Shown: positions 43,555 to 52,484 of the stretch, piece by piece
Position numbering within the stretch: the first letter of the stretch is position 1
Layout of the letters: each line of letters starts with the position of its first letter
Origin: an uncultured Prevotella sp.
GTDB taxonomy: Bacteria > Bacteroidota > Bacteroidia > Bacteroidales > Bacteroidaceae
NCBI GenBank assembly: GCA_934204655.1
Contig: CAKPZJ010000004.1
Coordinates: 1 to 64,000, forward strand
Length of the DNA stretch: 64,000 bases
Direction: 5' to 3'
The notes under the pieces: model-generated
What the model was told of the DNA's origin: nothing
The model's database searches: none
The model's input: the letters and a program-made list of their open reading frames with translations, nothing else
Made by a program: the position numbers and the translations under genes

Positions 43555-44553
43555 ATGAGCATACTGACGGACAAATACAGAAACGGAACCATCACCCCCG
43601 ACGAGCTGAAGACTTTGGCCCAGGAGGTGGCCCAGCAGGGCGATGCCGAACTGGCTCAGGAACTGGCCGAGATGTGGGCTGAGGAGATAGACGATACCCA
43701 TGTGGCCACCGAGCAGGTCGAGGCGGTGAAACAGCGGATAGACAGCCGCCTCTTCGGGGTGGGCTCGGAGGTCGCCACGGTTCCAGTACGCTGGCTGACA
43801 CTCTATCGCTGGGTGGCGGTGGCCGCCTCGGTACTGGTGCTCCTGCTGATGGGTACCACGGTTTACTATTACCGGCAGGCGGCCGGCACGGTACCACACG
43901 AAGTAACCTTTGCCACGGCTGCCAATGAGCGCGGTAGCGTAACGCTGCCCGACGGCACGGTGGTGATGCTCAATGGCAATAGCCGCATCACCTTCGACTC
44001 ATCCCTGTTTGGCCGCATGCAGCGCGCGGTGACATTCAGTGGCGAGGGCTACTTCACGGTGGCCAAGGACAGCGCCTGCCCCTTTGTGGTGACCAACACT
44101 AAGTTGTACGTCAGGGTCTTGGGCACGCGGTTTGACCTACGGGCACGCCCCGGCGACAGCGCGGCGCGCCTGGCGCTCGACGAGGGCGGGGTGCTGATGG
44201 CCACGGCTGACCACTCTGCCAGCGAGCGTATTGCCCCCGGCCAGGTAGCGCAACTGGACTACGCTTCGGGCCACATCAGCGTAAAACCCTGGAGCCGCTA
44301 CGACAATATCGAGTCGTGGCGTACACGCCAACTGGTGTTTACCCAGGCACCCCTGGCCCACGTGTTGCGGTCGGTAGAGGGCACATACGGCATCAGTGTG
44401 GCCTACAGACAGCTGCCTACCCAGGCCGACAGGTTCGATGGAACCCTGCCCACGGACAACCTGTACGAGGCGATGCGCATTGTGACCATAGCCTACGGCC
44501 TGTCGTACACCGTAGAGGGCCGGCAGGTAATTCTGAAGCCATCAGAAAAATAA
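43555..44553 (+). CDS. FecR family anti-sigma factor
   Basis: About 332 residues from MSILTDKYRNGTITPDELK. The N-terminal cytoplasmic part (about 1-85) is followed by one membrane helix (VAVAASVLVLLLMGTTVYYY). The periplasmic FecR domain has RGSVTLPDGTVVMLNGNSRITF, VTFSGEGYFTVAKDSACPFVV and VRVLGTRFDLRA. The C-terminal DUF4974-like end is LVFTQAPLAHVLRSVEGTYG. It senses the STN domain of the SusC protein encoded next and controls the ECF sigma encoded at the end of the run. The longer frame from 43423 has no better start. Confidence 0.9.
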   Translation: MSILTDKYRNGTITPDELKTLAQEVAQQGDAELAQELAEMWAEEIDDTHVATEQVEAVKQRIDSRLFGVGSEVATVPVRWLTLYRWVAVAASVLVLLLMGTTVYYYRQAAGTVPHEVTFATAANERGSVTLPDGTVVMLNGNSRITFDSSLFGRMQRAVTFSGEGYFTVAKDSACPFVVTNTKLYVRVLGTRFDLRARPGDSAARLALDEGGVLMATADHSASERIAPGQVAQLDYASGHISVKPWSRYDNIESWRTRQLVFTQAPLAHVLRSVEGTYGISVAYRQLPTQADRFDGTLPTDNLYEAMRIVTIAYGLSYTVEGRQVILKPSEK

Positions 44554-44640
44554 TGACCGAAATCGCGGTACTTTTAGCAGCCGCGCGTGTCTACCTATTT
44601 ATATCTACCTAATAATAAATTAATTAAAATTATTGTACTA

Positions 44641-47600
44641 ATGAACAAACCCTTAAAGCTAAAGTACTGCCTATTAGTACTACTGATGTGCCTGGGCGTA
44701 TTGTCGGCCCATGCCCAAGAGCCCCTGGTTACGGTTCAGGTTACCAAGGTGCCTCTGAAGAAGGTACTGAACGAAGTAGAAAGACAAACTACTTACCGGT
44801 TCTCCTACCGCAGCAAGCTGCTGGACAACCAGCCACCGGTAACCGTCCAGATGAAGAACGCTACGGTGCCGGCCGTGCTGGACAAGGCGCTGGCCAACCG
44901 CAACCTAAGCTACCGGATAGTATCGGCCAAGTCGATAGTGATAACGGCCCGCGAGAGCCAGAGCTCTAACATACAGGCATCGGCTGCCGGCACGCGCACC
45001 TATAGCGGCGTGGTACACGACGCGCAGGGCGAGCCGATGATAGGAGCCACTGTGAGTGTAGGCGGCAAGGCCGTGGCTCTGACCGATGCCGACGGCCGCT
45101 TCAGCTTCACGGCTCCCGAGGGTGCCAAGGCCCGCGTGTCGTTCATAGGATACGTAGACCAGGAGGTGACCATGGGCCACAAGAGCACGGTAGACGTGTT
45201 GATGAGCGAGGACGACCATCAGCTCAACGAGCTCGTGGTGGTGGGCTACGGCGCCATGAAGCGCAAGGACCTGACGGGTTCCATCGCATCGGTATCGGCC
45301 AAGGATATGAAAGCATATCCCGTGTCTAACCCCATGATGGGCCTTCAGGGACGCGTGGCCGGCGTGGTGGTGACCAACAACACCGGTAACCCGTCGGGCG
45401 ACATCTCTGTCCGCATCCGTGGAACTAACTCTATCAAGGGCGGCAACGACCCGCTGTACATAGTAGACGGCATGCCAGCCAACATATCATCGATAAGCAG
45501 CGAGGACATCAAGTCGGTTGAGGTGCTCAAGGACGCTTCGGCTACCGCTATCTACGGCTCGCGCGGTGCCAACGGTGTGGTGCTCATCACCACCAACTCT
45601 GGCCAGACAGGTACCCACATCAGCTACAACGGTACCTACGGTGTACAGCGCGTTATCTCGTACATGGACGTTACCAATGGCGAACAGTATGCCTCCCTGG
45701 CTAACGAGATACTGACCAATGATACTGGCCGCGGTGCCTTTACACCTGAGCAGGTGGCTGCCTTTGGCCAGGGCTTCGACTGGCAGGATGCCATTTTCCA
45801 GAGCGCACCCATGCAGACGCACAATGTGTCCATCAGCAGCGGCAATGAGCGTACCAAGATTCTTATCAGTGGCTCGGCCATGCTCCGCGACGGCATCATC
45901 AAGGGTACTGCTTATGACAAGCTCAACCTGCGCAGCAATATCAACCACGATGTTAGCGACAAGCTGCACGTAGACCTCATTATGTCGTTTGCCAAGACCC
46001 GCAGCACCTCGCACCCAGGCATGACCGGCGGTAACCGTGGCAACAGTCTGCTCAGCGCAGCCTACTTTACCCCGTCTATCCTCTACCCGTATAACGATGA
46101 CGGTACCTATAATAATATCTCTACCAACTACACCTTTGTGTCAAGCAACCTGCGCAACCCTGTACTCCTCCTCAACGAGACTGACAGCAAGACGCGCGCC
46201 AGCCTGACCAATATCAACGGTGCCATTACCTACAAGCCGTTTAAAGGACTCTCCCTCAAGTCGTCTGTTGGCGTGGAGAACAACGACTACCGTACCGACA
46301 ACTACATTACATCCAAGTATCTGTGGGGAGCTAACTCCGGCTCGGTCTCTTCTAACAGCCGTGTTACCATCGTTAACGAGAACATAGCCAACTATAACGT
46401 TACCTTAGGCGAACACGAACTGGGCGTGATGGGTGGTTTCACCTACCAGCAGTACACAGCCCGCTCCATGGGCCTCTCGGGAAGCGGCTTCATCAGCGAT
46501 GCTCCCGGTACCGACCAGATAGGCGCCGCCTCTAATTTTGGTACACCTTCGACGGGCTATACCAAGTGGACGTTAGCCTCGTGGTTAGGGCGCGTAAACT
46601 ATTCGTATAAGGATCGCTATCTGGCCACGGTGAGCATGCGTGCCGATGGCTCTTCGCGCTACTCCAAGGATTCCAAGTGGGGCTACTTCCCATCCGTGGC
46701 ACTCGCCTGGCGTGTCACTGAAGAGCCCTTTATGAAGGCTGTGCCCCAGATAAGTAACCTGAAACTGCGCATGGGCTACGGCGAGACTGGCTCGACGGCC
46801 ATTAATCCCTACGCCACCCTCAATATGCTCAGCCAGGGCAAGCAGCCCATCGGCAACGGCCTGGGTACCTACTACGCAGCAGGCTCCACGCTGCCCTCTG
46901 ACCTCAAGTGGGAGACTACTGCTCAGTGGAACTTGGGTGTTGACCTCGGCCTGTTTGACAACAGACTGCGCCTGACCGCTGACCTGTACAGCAAGATGAC
47001 CCGCGACCTGCTTAACAGCGTGGGCTTGGCTGGTTCGACGGGCTATAGCAATACCATTAAGAACATCGGAAAGATGAGTAACAAGGGACTGGAGGTCATG
47101 GTAGATGGCGACATCATCCGCAACAACGAGCTGACATGGTCGGCCAGCGCCAACATAGCCTTTAACAAGAATAAGGTCGTGAAGATATACAACGGACAGG
47201 AACTCTACAGCGGCCGTCCGGGCCTGGCCTACATGGAAGACAACATCTCGCTGATACGCGAGGGCGAACCGCTCGGCGTGTACTTCACCTACAAGGAGGA
47301 TGGCTACGACGAGAACGGTATCCTGAAGTACGTCGATGTAGATGGTGACGGTAACTACAGCAAGGAGGACAAGTTTATCACGGGCGACCCTCACCCCGAC
47401 TTTACTTACGGCTTCAGTACCTCGCTCGCATGGAAGGGCTTCGACTTCTCAGTCTTCTTCCAGGGCAGTTACGGCAACGACCTGTTTAACATTACCGAGT
47501 TCCAGAACATGGACTACACTACGCCTATGAACTATAACAAGAAGGTGTACTACAGCCACTGGAGCGCCAGCAACACACCTGAGCAGAACGCTGCTGCTAA

Positions 47601-47904
47601 GTACCCCAAGCTGACCAGCAGGCAGAACCTGCGTATCTCTGACCGCTACGTCGAGGATGGCTCTTACCTGCGTATGAAGAACATCTCCCTGGGTTACAAC
47701 CTGCCTGTTGACAAACTTGGCATTAAGCGTTACCTCTCCTCGGCCCGTGTCTACGTGAGCGGCCAGAACCTGCTTACCATTACCAGTTACTCCGGGCTGG
47801 ACCCCGAGGTCAACTCGTGGGGTAGTGACATCAATATGGGATTTGATTTCCTGACTTATCCTAACGTAAAGACGATAACTTTTGGTCTGCAACTAATTTT
47901 TTAG
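44641..47904 (+). CDS. SusC/RagA family TonB-dependent receptor with STN domain
   Basis: About 1087 residues from MNKPLKLKYCLLVLLMCLGV (signal to about 26). In order: STN signalling domain (about 27-105, VPLKKVLNEVERQTTYRFSY), carboxypeptidase-regulatory-like domain (TYSGVVHDAQGEPMIGATVSV), TonB-box region LNELVVVGYG, plug with GTNSIKGGNDPLYIVDGMP, and a 22-strand barrel ending TITFGLQLIF. The STN domain indicates signalling through the FecR protein. It imports a glycan or other ligand with the SusD protein encoded 9 bp downstream. Confidence 0.95.
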   Translation: MNKPLKLKYCLLVLLMCLGVLSAHAQEPLVTVQVTKVPLKKVLNEVERQTTYRFSYRSKLLDNQPPVTVQMKNATVPAVLDKALANRNLSYRIVSAKSIVITARESQSSNIQASAAGTRTYSGVVHDAQGEPMIGATVSVGGKAVALTDADGRFSFTAPEGAKARVSFIGYVDQEVTMGHKSTVDVLMSEDDHQLNELVVVGYGAMKRKDLTGSIASVSAKDMKAYPVSNPMMGLQGRVAGVVVTNNTGNPSGDISVRIRGTNSIKGGNDPLYIVDGMPANISSISSEDIKSVEVLKDASATAIYGSRGANGVVLITTNSGQTGTHISYNGTYGVQRVISYMDVTNGEQYASLANEILTNDTGRGAFTPEQVAAFGQGFDWQDAIFQSAPMQTHNVSISSGNERTKILISGSAMLRDGIIKGTAYDKLNLRSNINHDVSDKLHVDLIMSFAKTRSTSHPGMTGGNRGNSLLSAAYFTPSILYPYNDDGTYNNISTNYTFVSSNLRNPVLLLNETDSKTRASLTNINGAITYKPFKGLSLKSSVGVENNDYRTDNYITSKYLWGANSGSVSSNSRVTIVNENIANYNVTLGEHELGVMGGFTYQQYTARSMGLSGSGFISDAPGTDQIGAASNFGTPSTGYTKWTLASWLGRVNYSYKDRYLATVSMRADGSSRYSKDSKWGYFPSVALAWRVTEEPFMKAVPQISNLKLRMGYGETGSTAINPYATLNMLSQGKQPIGNGLGTYYAAGSTLPSDLKWETTAQWNLGVDLGLFDNRLRLTADLYSKMTRDLLNSVGLAGSTGYSNTIKNIGKMSNKGLEVMVDGDIIRNNELTWSASANIAFNKNKVVKIYNGQELYSGRPGLAYMEDNISLIREGEPLGVYFTYKEDGYDENGILKYVDVDGDGNYSKEDKFITGDPHPDFTYGFSTSLAWKGFDFSVFFQGSYGNDLFNITEFQNMDYTTPMNYNKKVYYSHWSASNTPEQNAAAKYPKLTSRQNLRISDRYVEDGSYLRMKNISLGYNLPVDKLGIKRYLSSARVYVSGQNLLTITSYSGLDPEVNSWGSDINMGFDFLTYPNVKTITFGLQLIF

Positions 47905-47913
47905 AAGATAATT

Positions 47914-49377
47914 ATGAAAAATTTTATATATTTGATTACCTTTGCATTGCTGGTCACCTCTTGCTCCAGCATATTGGACGAAGATGCACACTCGGTGGCT
48001 GCCGAGACGTTCTATAATACACCCGAGGAGGCCGCCGCTGCCGTGCTGGCTCCGCTACATCAGCTCCGTGGCGAGTTCGGTGGTATGTCCTTTCCCACCA
48101 TGCAGGAGGCCAGCGCCGACTATGCCTACGGCAGAGGTTCCTGGACCGAGATGAGTGACTACGAGGGGCTCAACACGTCGAGCAACGTTACCCGCGCCGG
48201 CACTATCTGGAACAACCTGTACGGTGCTGTCCGTGACTGCAACATTGCCATTGACCGCCTGCCCGATGCTAATGGCATGAACGAGGCCCAGAAGGCTTCC
48301 TACATCGGCGAACTGCGCTTCATCCGCGGCTTTGCTTACTATTATCTGGTTCGGCTGTACGGCGGCTGTCCGCTCCGTACTGACAAGAACCGTAAAGAGT
48401 ACAACCTGGCCAAGTCAACGCCTGAGCAGATATACCAGTTCATACAGGACGACCTGATATATGCTGCTGCCAATGCGCCCGAGAAGGCTCGCGAGTCGGG
48501 TACGCCTACCCGCTACGCAGCCTCGGCCCTGCTGTCAGACGTGTACCTCACTCTGAAGAAGTACGATGAGGCTGCCACAGAAGCCGCCAAGGTCATCAAC
48601 TCTAACAAGTACGCCCTGACCAAGGTGGCCACGGCCCGCGACTTTGACAAGGTGTTCGGCCCCGACGCCGCAAGCTCCGAGGAAGTGTTCTATATGAAGA
48701 ACGAGAACTCTACCGGTAACGACGGCTGGCCCTATGTGATGATATGCGCCCACCCCAAGGCCATGGTGAACGGCCAGCACATGCTCAGCACCGGTATAGG
48801 CTGGTACGGCATCTATACTACATCTGATAACGAGTTTATCAAGAACTGGGACGAGCGCGACTTGCGCAAGGAGCTCAACCTGTTGCCCTTCAACTTCGGC
48901 CTGGGTAACAAGACGTACCTCTTCAGTAAGTACTACGACCCTAATGCACTCGGCAAGAACGGTGCCGGCAATGACTGGCCCGTGATACGCTACCCCGACG
49001 TGCTGCTCAACTACGCCGAGGCTGTGGCCCGCAAGGCAGGCGGAGCTACTGACGATGCCCTGGAGAAGCTGAACACCATCCGCCGCCGTGCTTATGGACT
49101 GGAACCGACGGCCCCGTCGGCCATGGACTACACCATGAGCGACTGCCCGACACTGGAGAGTTTCATCAGCCTGCTGGTCAAGGAAGAGGGCTACGAGTGC
49201 ATGAACGAGGCTAAGCGCTGGATGTACTTGTGCCGTCTGGGAGTGGCTTCCGAACGGATAGAGCAGTACAAGGGCAAGGAGGTAAAGGCCAAGCACATGA
49301 TATGGCCCATCGCTGTAACCGAATTCAATTACAACTCTGAGATGGACGAGTCCAAGGACCAGAACCCGGGCTATTAG
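47914..49377 (+). CDS. SusD/RagB family outer membrane lipoprotein
   Basis: A 487-residue surface lipoprotein with lipobox VTSC (Cys17). The SusD fold has TPR-like helices: IWNNLYGAVRDCNIAIDRLP, ELRFIRGFAYYYLVRLYGGCPL (hallmark AEARFLRAxYYF) and TRYAASALLSDVYLTLKKYDEA. The C-terminal part has LLVKEEGYECMNEAKRWMYLCRLG and ends ESKDQNPGY. It caps the SusC barrel and binds the ligand. Confidence 0.95.
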   Translation: MKNFIYLITFALLVTSCSSILDEDAHSVAAETFYNTPEEAAAAVLAPLHQLRGEFGGMSFPTMQEASADYAYGRGSWTEMSDYEGLNTSSNVTRAGTIWNNLYGAVRDCNIAIDRLPDANGMNEAQKASYIGELRFIRGFAYYYLVRLYGGCPLRTDKNRKEYNLAKSTPEQIYQFIQDDLIYAAANAPEKARESGTPTRYAASALLSDVYLTLKKYDEAATEAAKVINSNKYALTKVATARDFDKVFGPDAASSEEVFYMKNENSTGNDGWPYVMICAHPKAMVNGQHMLSTGIGWYGIYTTSDNEFIKNWDERDLRKELNLLPFNFGLGNKTYLFSKYYDPNALGKNGAGNDWPVIRYPDVLLNYAEAVARKAGGATDDALEKLNTIRRRAYGLEPTAPSAMDYTMSDCPTLESFISLLVKEEGYECMNEAKRWMYLCRLGVASERIEQYKGKEVKAKHMIWPIAVTEFNYNSEMDESKDQNPGY

Positions 49378-49404
49378 TCCATAGCTACTAATAACAAATA
49401 AAAT

Positions 49405-50802
49405 ATGGCATCACGACGAAAATTTCTGAAACAGTTAGGGGCCGTGGCCCTGTCGTCAGTACTCCCCGCATCGGGAGTACTGGCAGCTCCGAAAAGTACC
49501 AAGAGTAAGGGCATAGCCCTGCATCACGACGTAGCGCTTGACAGCTCGTGGGATGTAATAGTAGTGGGAGGCGGTCCCGCAGGCTGTACGGCAGCCATAG
49601 CCGCCGCCCGCGAGGGAGCCCGCACGCTGCTTATCGAGGCCACGGGCCAGTTGGGCGGTTTGGGAACGGCCGGCATGGTGCCCACGTGGTCGCCCTTCTC
49701 CGACGGGGAACGCATGATATACCGCGGACTGGCCGAGAAGATATTCGAGGAGTCCAAGAAGGGCGTGCCCCATGTCAAGAAGAACATGCTGAACTGGGTG
49801 CCCATCAACGCAGAGTACCTGATGACCGTGTACGACCGCATGGTGACCGAGTCGGGGGCCAAGGTACTCTTCTTCTCCCGCATCTGCGCGGTAGAGAAGT
49901 CGGCCCGCGACACCGTAGACACCGTGCTGGTGGCCAACAAGAACGGCCTGACCGCCTTTAGGGCCAAGGTGTTCGTAGATGCCACCGGCGACGGCGACCT
50001 GGCCGCCTGGGCGGGTGCCACGTTCAAGAGGGGCTACGACAACGACGGCACTAATCAGCTGTCGTCCCTCTGCTTCTCGGTAGACAATATAGATATGTAC
50101 GACTTCAACGCCAAGCCGTCGGTAGCCACCAACGCCCCACGTGTAAGTCCTCTCTTCCAGGCCGCCGAGAGTGGCAAGTACCCGCTCGTGGATGCCTATG
50201 CCAACGTGGTGCTGGTGGGCCCGCGCCTGCTGCAGTTCAATGCCGGTCACATGGATGTAGACACCACCGACCCGTGGGCCATTACCGATGCCATGATGCT
50301 GGGCCGTCGCAAGGCAGCCGCCTATCTGGATGCCCTGCGCGACCTACGTCCCTCCACCTTTGCCACGGGCCATCTGGTCAAGACGGCCCCGATGTTGGGT
50401 GTGCGCGACAGCCGGCGCATTACGGGCGACTATGTGCTTACGGGCGACGACTGGCGTGCCCGCCGTACCTTTGACGACGAGATAGGACGCAACTGCTACT
50501 ACATAGACATACACGGCAGTACCAAGCCCGCCCAGCGCTACGGCCGCGGCGAGTCGCACGGCATACCTTACCGCTGCCTCACCCCACGTGGCCTGCGCAA
50601 TGTGCTTACGGCTGGCCGCTGTATCTCGGCCGATGGCGAAGTGTACGGCAGTACACGTATCATGCCTTGCTGCTTAGTGACGGGCGAGGCCGCCGGCATG
50701 GCCGCCAAGTTGGCCATCGACGGTGCCCGCTGTGATGTGCATAAGGTCGATGTGGCCCGGCTGCGCCGCCGGCTCAGGGAAGAGGGTCAGTACCTGCGCT
50801 GA
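49405..50802 (+). CDS. FAD-dependent oxidoreductase with Tat signal
   Basis: 465 residues. The N-terminus MASRRKFLKQLGAVALSSVL has a twin-arginine motif (S-R-R-K-F-L-K) and a hydrophobic stretch. The FAD dinucleotide fold is DVIVVGGGPAGCTAAIAAAREG with LLIEATGQLGGLGTAG (FAD_oxidored family). The C-terminal GRCISADGEVYGSTRIMPCC and GEAAGMAAKLA complete it. It is 28 bp after susD, hence in the same operon. It probably oxidises or reduces a sugar-like or organic ligand in the periplasm; the substrate is unknown. Confidence 0.88.
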   Translation: MASRRKFLKQLGAVALSSVLPASGVLAAPKSTKSKGIALHHDVALDSSWDVIVVGGGPAGCTAAIAAAREGARTLLIEATGQLGGLGTAGMVPTWSPFSDGERMIYRGLAEKIFEESKKGVPHVKKNMLNWVPINAEYLMTVYDRMVTESGAKVLFFSRICAVEKSARDTVDTVLVANKNGLTAFRAKVFVDATGDGDLAAWAGATFKRGYDNDGTNQLSSLCFSVDNIDMYDFNAKPSVATNAPRVSPLFQAAESGKYPLVDAYANVVLVGPRLLQFNAGHMDVDTTDPWAITDAMMLGRRKAAAYLDALRDLRPSTFATGHLVKTAPMLGVRDSRRITGDYVLTGDDWRARRTFDDEIGRNCYYIDIHGSTKPAQRYGRGESHGIPYRCLTPRGLRNVLTAGRCISADGEVYGSTRIMPCCLVTGEAAGMAAKLAIDGARCDVHKVDVARLRRRLREEGQYLR

Positions 50803-50827
50803 GCAGGTCGGCCTGTAACTATAGATT

Positions 50828-51403
50828 ATGACTGAAAGCGAACTGATAGCAGCGCTCAGACAGGGGTCGCAGTCGGCATTCAACGAGATTTACCGTTTGT
50901 ATGCCAAGCGCCTGTTTGCGTTCTGCTATCAGTTCTGCAAGTCGGTCGAAGAGACCGAGGAGATAGTTGAGGATGTCTTCGTCAAGCTCTGGCTTCATCG
51001 CGCCAGTATCCGCCACGACGACACGGTGCGCCCTCTCCTATTTGTTATCATGCGCCGCCGTCTTATCAATGCTTACCGTGCCCGCGTCAGTTCTCCTGTC
51101 TACTCCTCGTATCAGGAAATGGCCATGGCGCGCCGTGCTGACAGCTCCCATGCCGATTATCAGCTGGAGTACGACGACTTTGTACGTCGCCTCCATCAGG
51201 CTGTTGGCGAACTGCCCGCTACTCAGCGTAAGGTGTTCGTTATGGCTAAGCTCGAGGGGCTCCGCAATCGTGAAATCGTGTCGGCCCTTGGTCTCAGTGA
51301 GCAGACTGTCAAGAACCAGCTCTCCCTGGCAGTCAAGTATCTGCGTGCCCGCCTTGACCCTTTCGCCCTGCTGTACCTCTGCCTCGCTGGCATGGGCCTG
51401 TAA
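50828..51403 (+). CDS. ECF RNA polymerase sigma factor
   Basis: A 191-residue sigma-70 of the extracytoplasmic type. Region 2 is QSAFNEIYRLYAKRLFAFCYQFC with EEIVEDVFVKLWLHR. Region 4 is ELPATQRKVFVMAKLEGLRNREIVSALGLSEQTVKNQLSLAVKYLR. It has no region 3. It ends the FecR-SusC-SusD-oxidoreductase run, 25 bp after the oxidoreductase, whereas such sigma factors usually precede fecR. It probably drives this operon when released by the FecR protein. Confidence 0.92.
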   Translation: MTESELIAALRQGSQSAFNEIYRLYAKRLFAFCYQFCKSVEETEEIVEDVFVKLWLHRASIRHDDTVRPLLFVIMRRRLINAYRARVSSPVYSSYQEMAMARRADSSHADYQLEYDDFVRRLHQAVGELPATQRKVFVMAKLEGLRNREIVSALGLSEQTVKNQLSLAVKYLRARLDPFALLYLCLAGMGL

Positions 51404-51427
51404 AGGTAAAAAAGTAGAGAGACGAGC

Positions 51428-51454
51428 GGCCCCCAAGCCCCCCAAGGGGGATGT
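51428..51454 (+). repeat. GGCCCCCAAGCCCCCCAAGG repeat, copy 1
   Basis: A 27-bp unit (GGCCCCCAAG... ...GGGGGATGT) identical to 57085-57111 and, inverted, to 57311-57337. It starts 24 bp after the ECF sigma stop. Confidence 0.7.
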
Positions 51455-51632
51455 GGACTACCAGCTACAGCTTATGTATAGCCTTTGCTAAACCTATAAT
51501 CATCGCGGAGAATGTAAAGACCGTTCTTTTCAATTTCCGCAGCAGTCTTTGCTTGAATTGTAATGGTGAATTGATGAGCCATGATAGTAGCCTAAACACC
51601 CAAAGGTGCAGAGGCGAGTCTGGGGGAGCAAC

Positions 51633-51909
51633 GCGCGCTGTAAGCGCAACAGTTTACAGCCTGGGGCAACGCCCCAGGTACACAACCACTAAGCTATTGT
51701 CGCGTTGTAGACGCAAAAGTAGCCGTAGGCGTTACCACGGCAAGTCTACCCATGACCGAGGCGGTATTTGTTGGAACAATGGCCCCCGTGGAAATTATTC
51801 CTATTGATTTGACGCTTCGCTACTTTTGCGCCTGTAGCGCGCATTGGAATTGGGGATGTCATACCTGGGGCGTTGCCCCAGGCTGTAAACTTTTGCGCCT
51901 ACAGCGCGC
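51633..51909. repeat. large nested inverted-repeat element, copy B
   Basis: Same architecture as copy A at 42278-42553. Outer arms 51633-51681 and 51861-51909 match with about 3 differences. The CCTGGGGCAACGCCCCAGG hairpin is in each arm. Inner arms 51701-51723 and 51819-51841 are less perfect. Where copy A has AGTATA next to AGCC in both arms, copy B has AGTTTAC in both arms, so paired positions changed together. The right end merges into a perfect 20-bp palindrome at 51898-51917. Confidence 0.8.
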
Positions 51910-52002
51910 GCTGTAGGTGAGGGTATCCTCATACGCCCCGAAACGACCGTGAGTATTCCCGAGGCCATTGCGAAAAAAGAAAAGATTGGCCTTCGCGTTC
52001 GG

Positions 52003-52083
52003 AAAGACCGACCTTTAGACTTCTAATGACGGCTCCCAGCGCGCTAAAGATGGCTCCCAGCATCGTAAAGACCGGTCTCCACG
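52003..52083 (+). repeat. GGCTCCCAG repeat, copy 1
   Basis: An 81-bp unit, nearly identical to 57173-57253, that contains internal units of about 21 bp: (CTAATGACGGCTCCCAG)(GCTAAAGATGGCTCCCAG)(CGTAAAGACCGGTCTCC). Confidence 0.65.
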
Positions 52084-52239
52084 AAATTAATCATCATTCT
52101 TATTTTCTTGTTGTCGCCTATGGCCGATGCTGTGGCGGTTGCCGTGTTGGGGCTGACTTTCTCTCGGCTTCTGTTGGTTATTCCAGCTCTGCCGGGAGCC
52201 ATGTTGGCCTGCGTGGCGATAAATATTTCATCATTTACT

Positions 52240-52269
52240 TTGGTGTTCAGCACTTAATGGGTATCTTTG
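52240..52269 (+). promoter_or_regulatory. promoter upstream of DUF4091 gene
   Basis: TTG at 52240-52242, a 19-bp spacer, then TATCTTTG at 52262-52269. The -7 box overlaps the first unit of a tandem repeat. The leader to the start codon at 52485 is about 210 nt. Confidence 0.55.
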
Positions 52270-52420
52270 CAGAAGCGAGGTGTCGACTTGGCCATTAGAG
52301 CAAGCTCTGTGGCACTCACCTCGCACTCTCTTTGCAGAAGAGGCGGCACCTCGGCAATTCAAGCGAGCTCGGTTGCTTCGGTTTGCACGCTCTTTGCAAA
52401 TGCGAGAGGCATCTCGGCCC
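52264..52420 (+). repeat. degenerate tandem repeat in the DUF4091 leader
   Basis: Units begin TCTTTGCA at 52264, 52329 and 52391 (periods 65 and 62 bp). They share TCTTTGCAGAAG, a GGC-ATT block and AGC(A/G)AGCTC. The third unit is partial. TCTTTGCA repeats the -7 end of the promoter. Confidence 0.6.
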
Positions 52421-52484
52421 TCTTAACTGGGCTGGGTACAGCCCACCGAACATATCATTACGACAGAAATAAATATCTATAGGC

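Larger units (their letters stand above)
51404..52239. other. repeat island, no genes
   Basis: No coding region is supported in about 840 bp. The stretch contains a GGCCCCCAAG repeat, the large nested element copy B and a GGCTCCCAG repeat (listed separately). Short frames on both strands are repeat translations. Confidence 0.55.

Noticed and set aside
52044-52298. Small frames on both strands after the GGCTCCCAG repeat
   Set aside because: They overlap each other and the repeat, with no domain or ribosome site.
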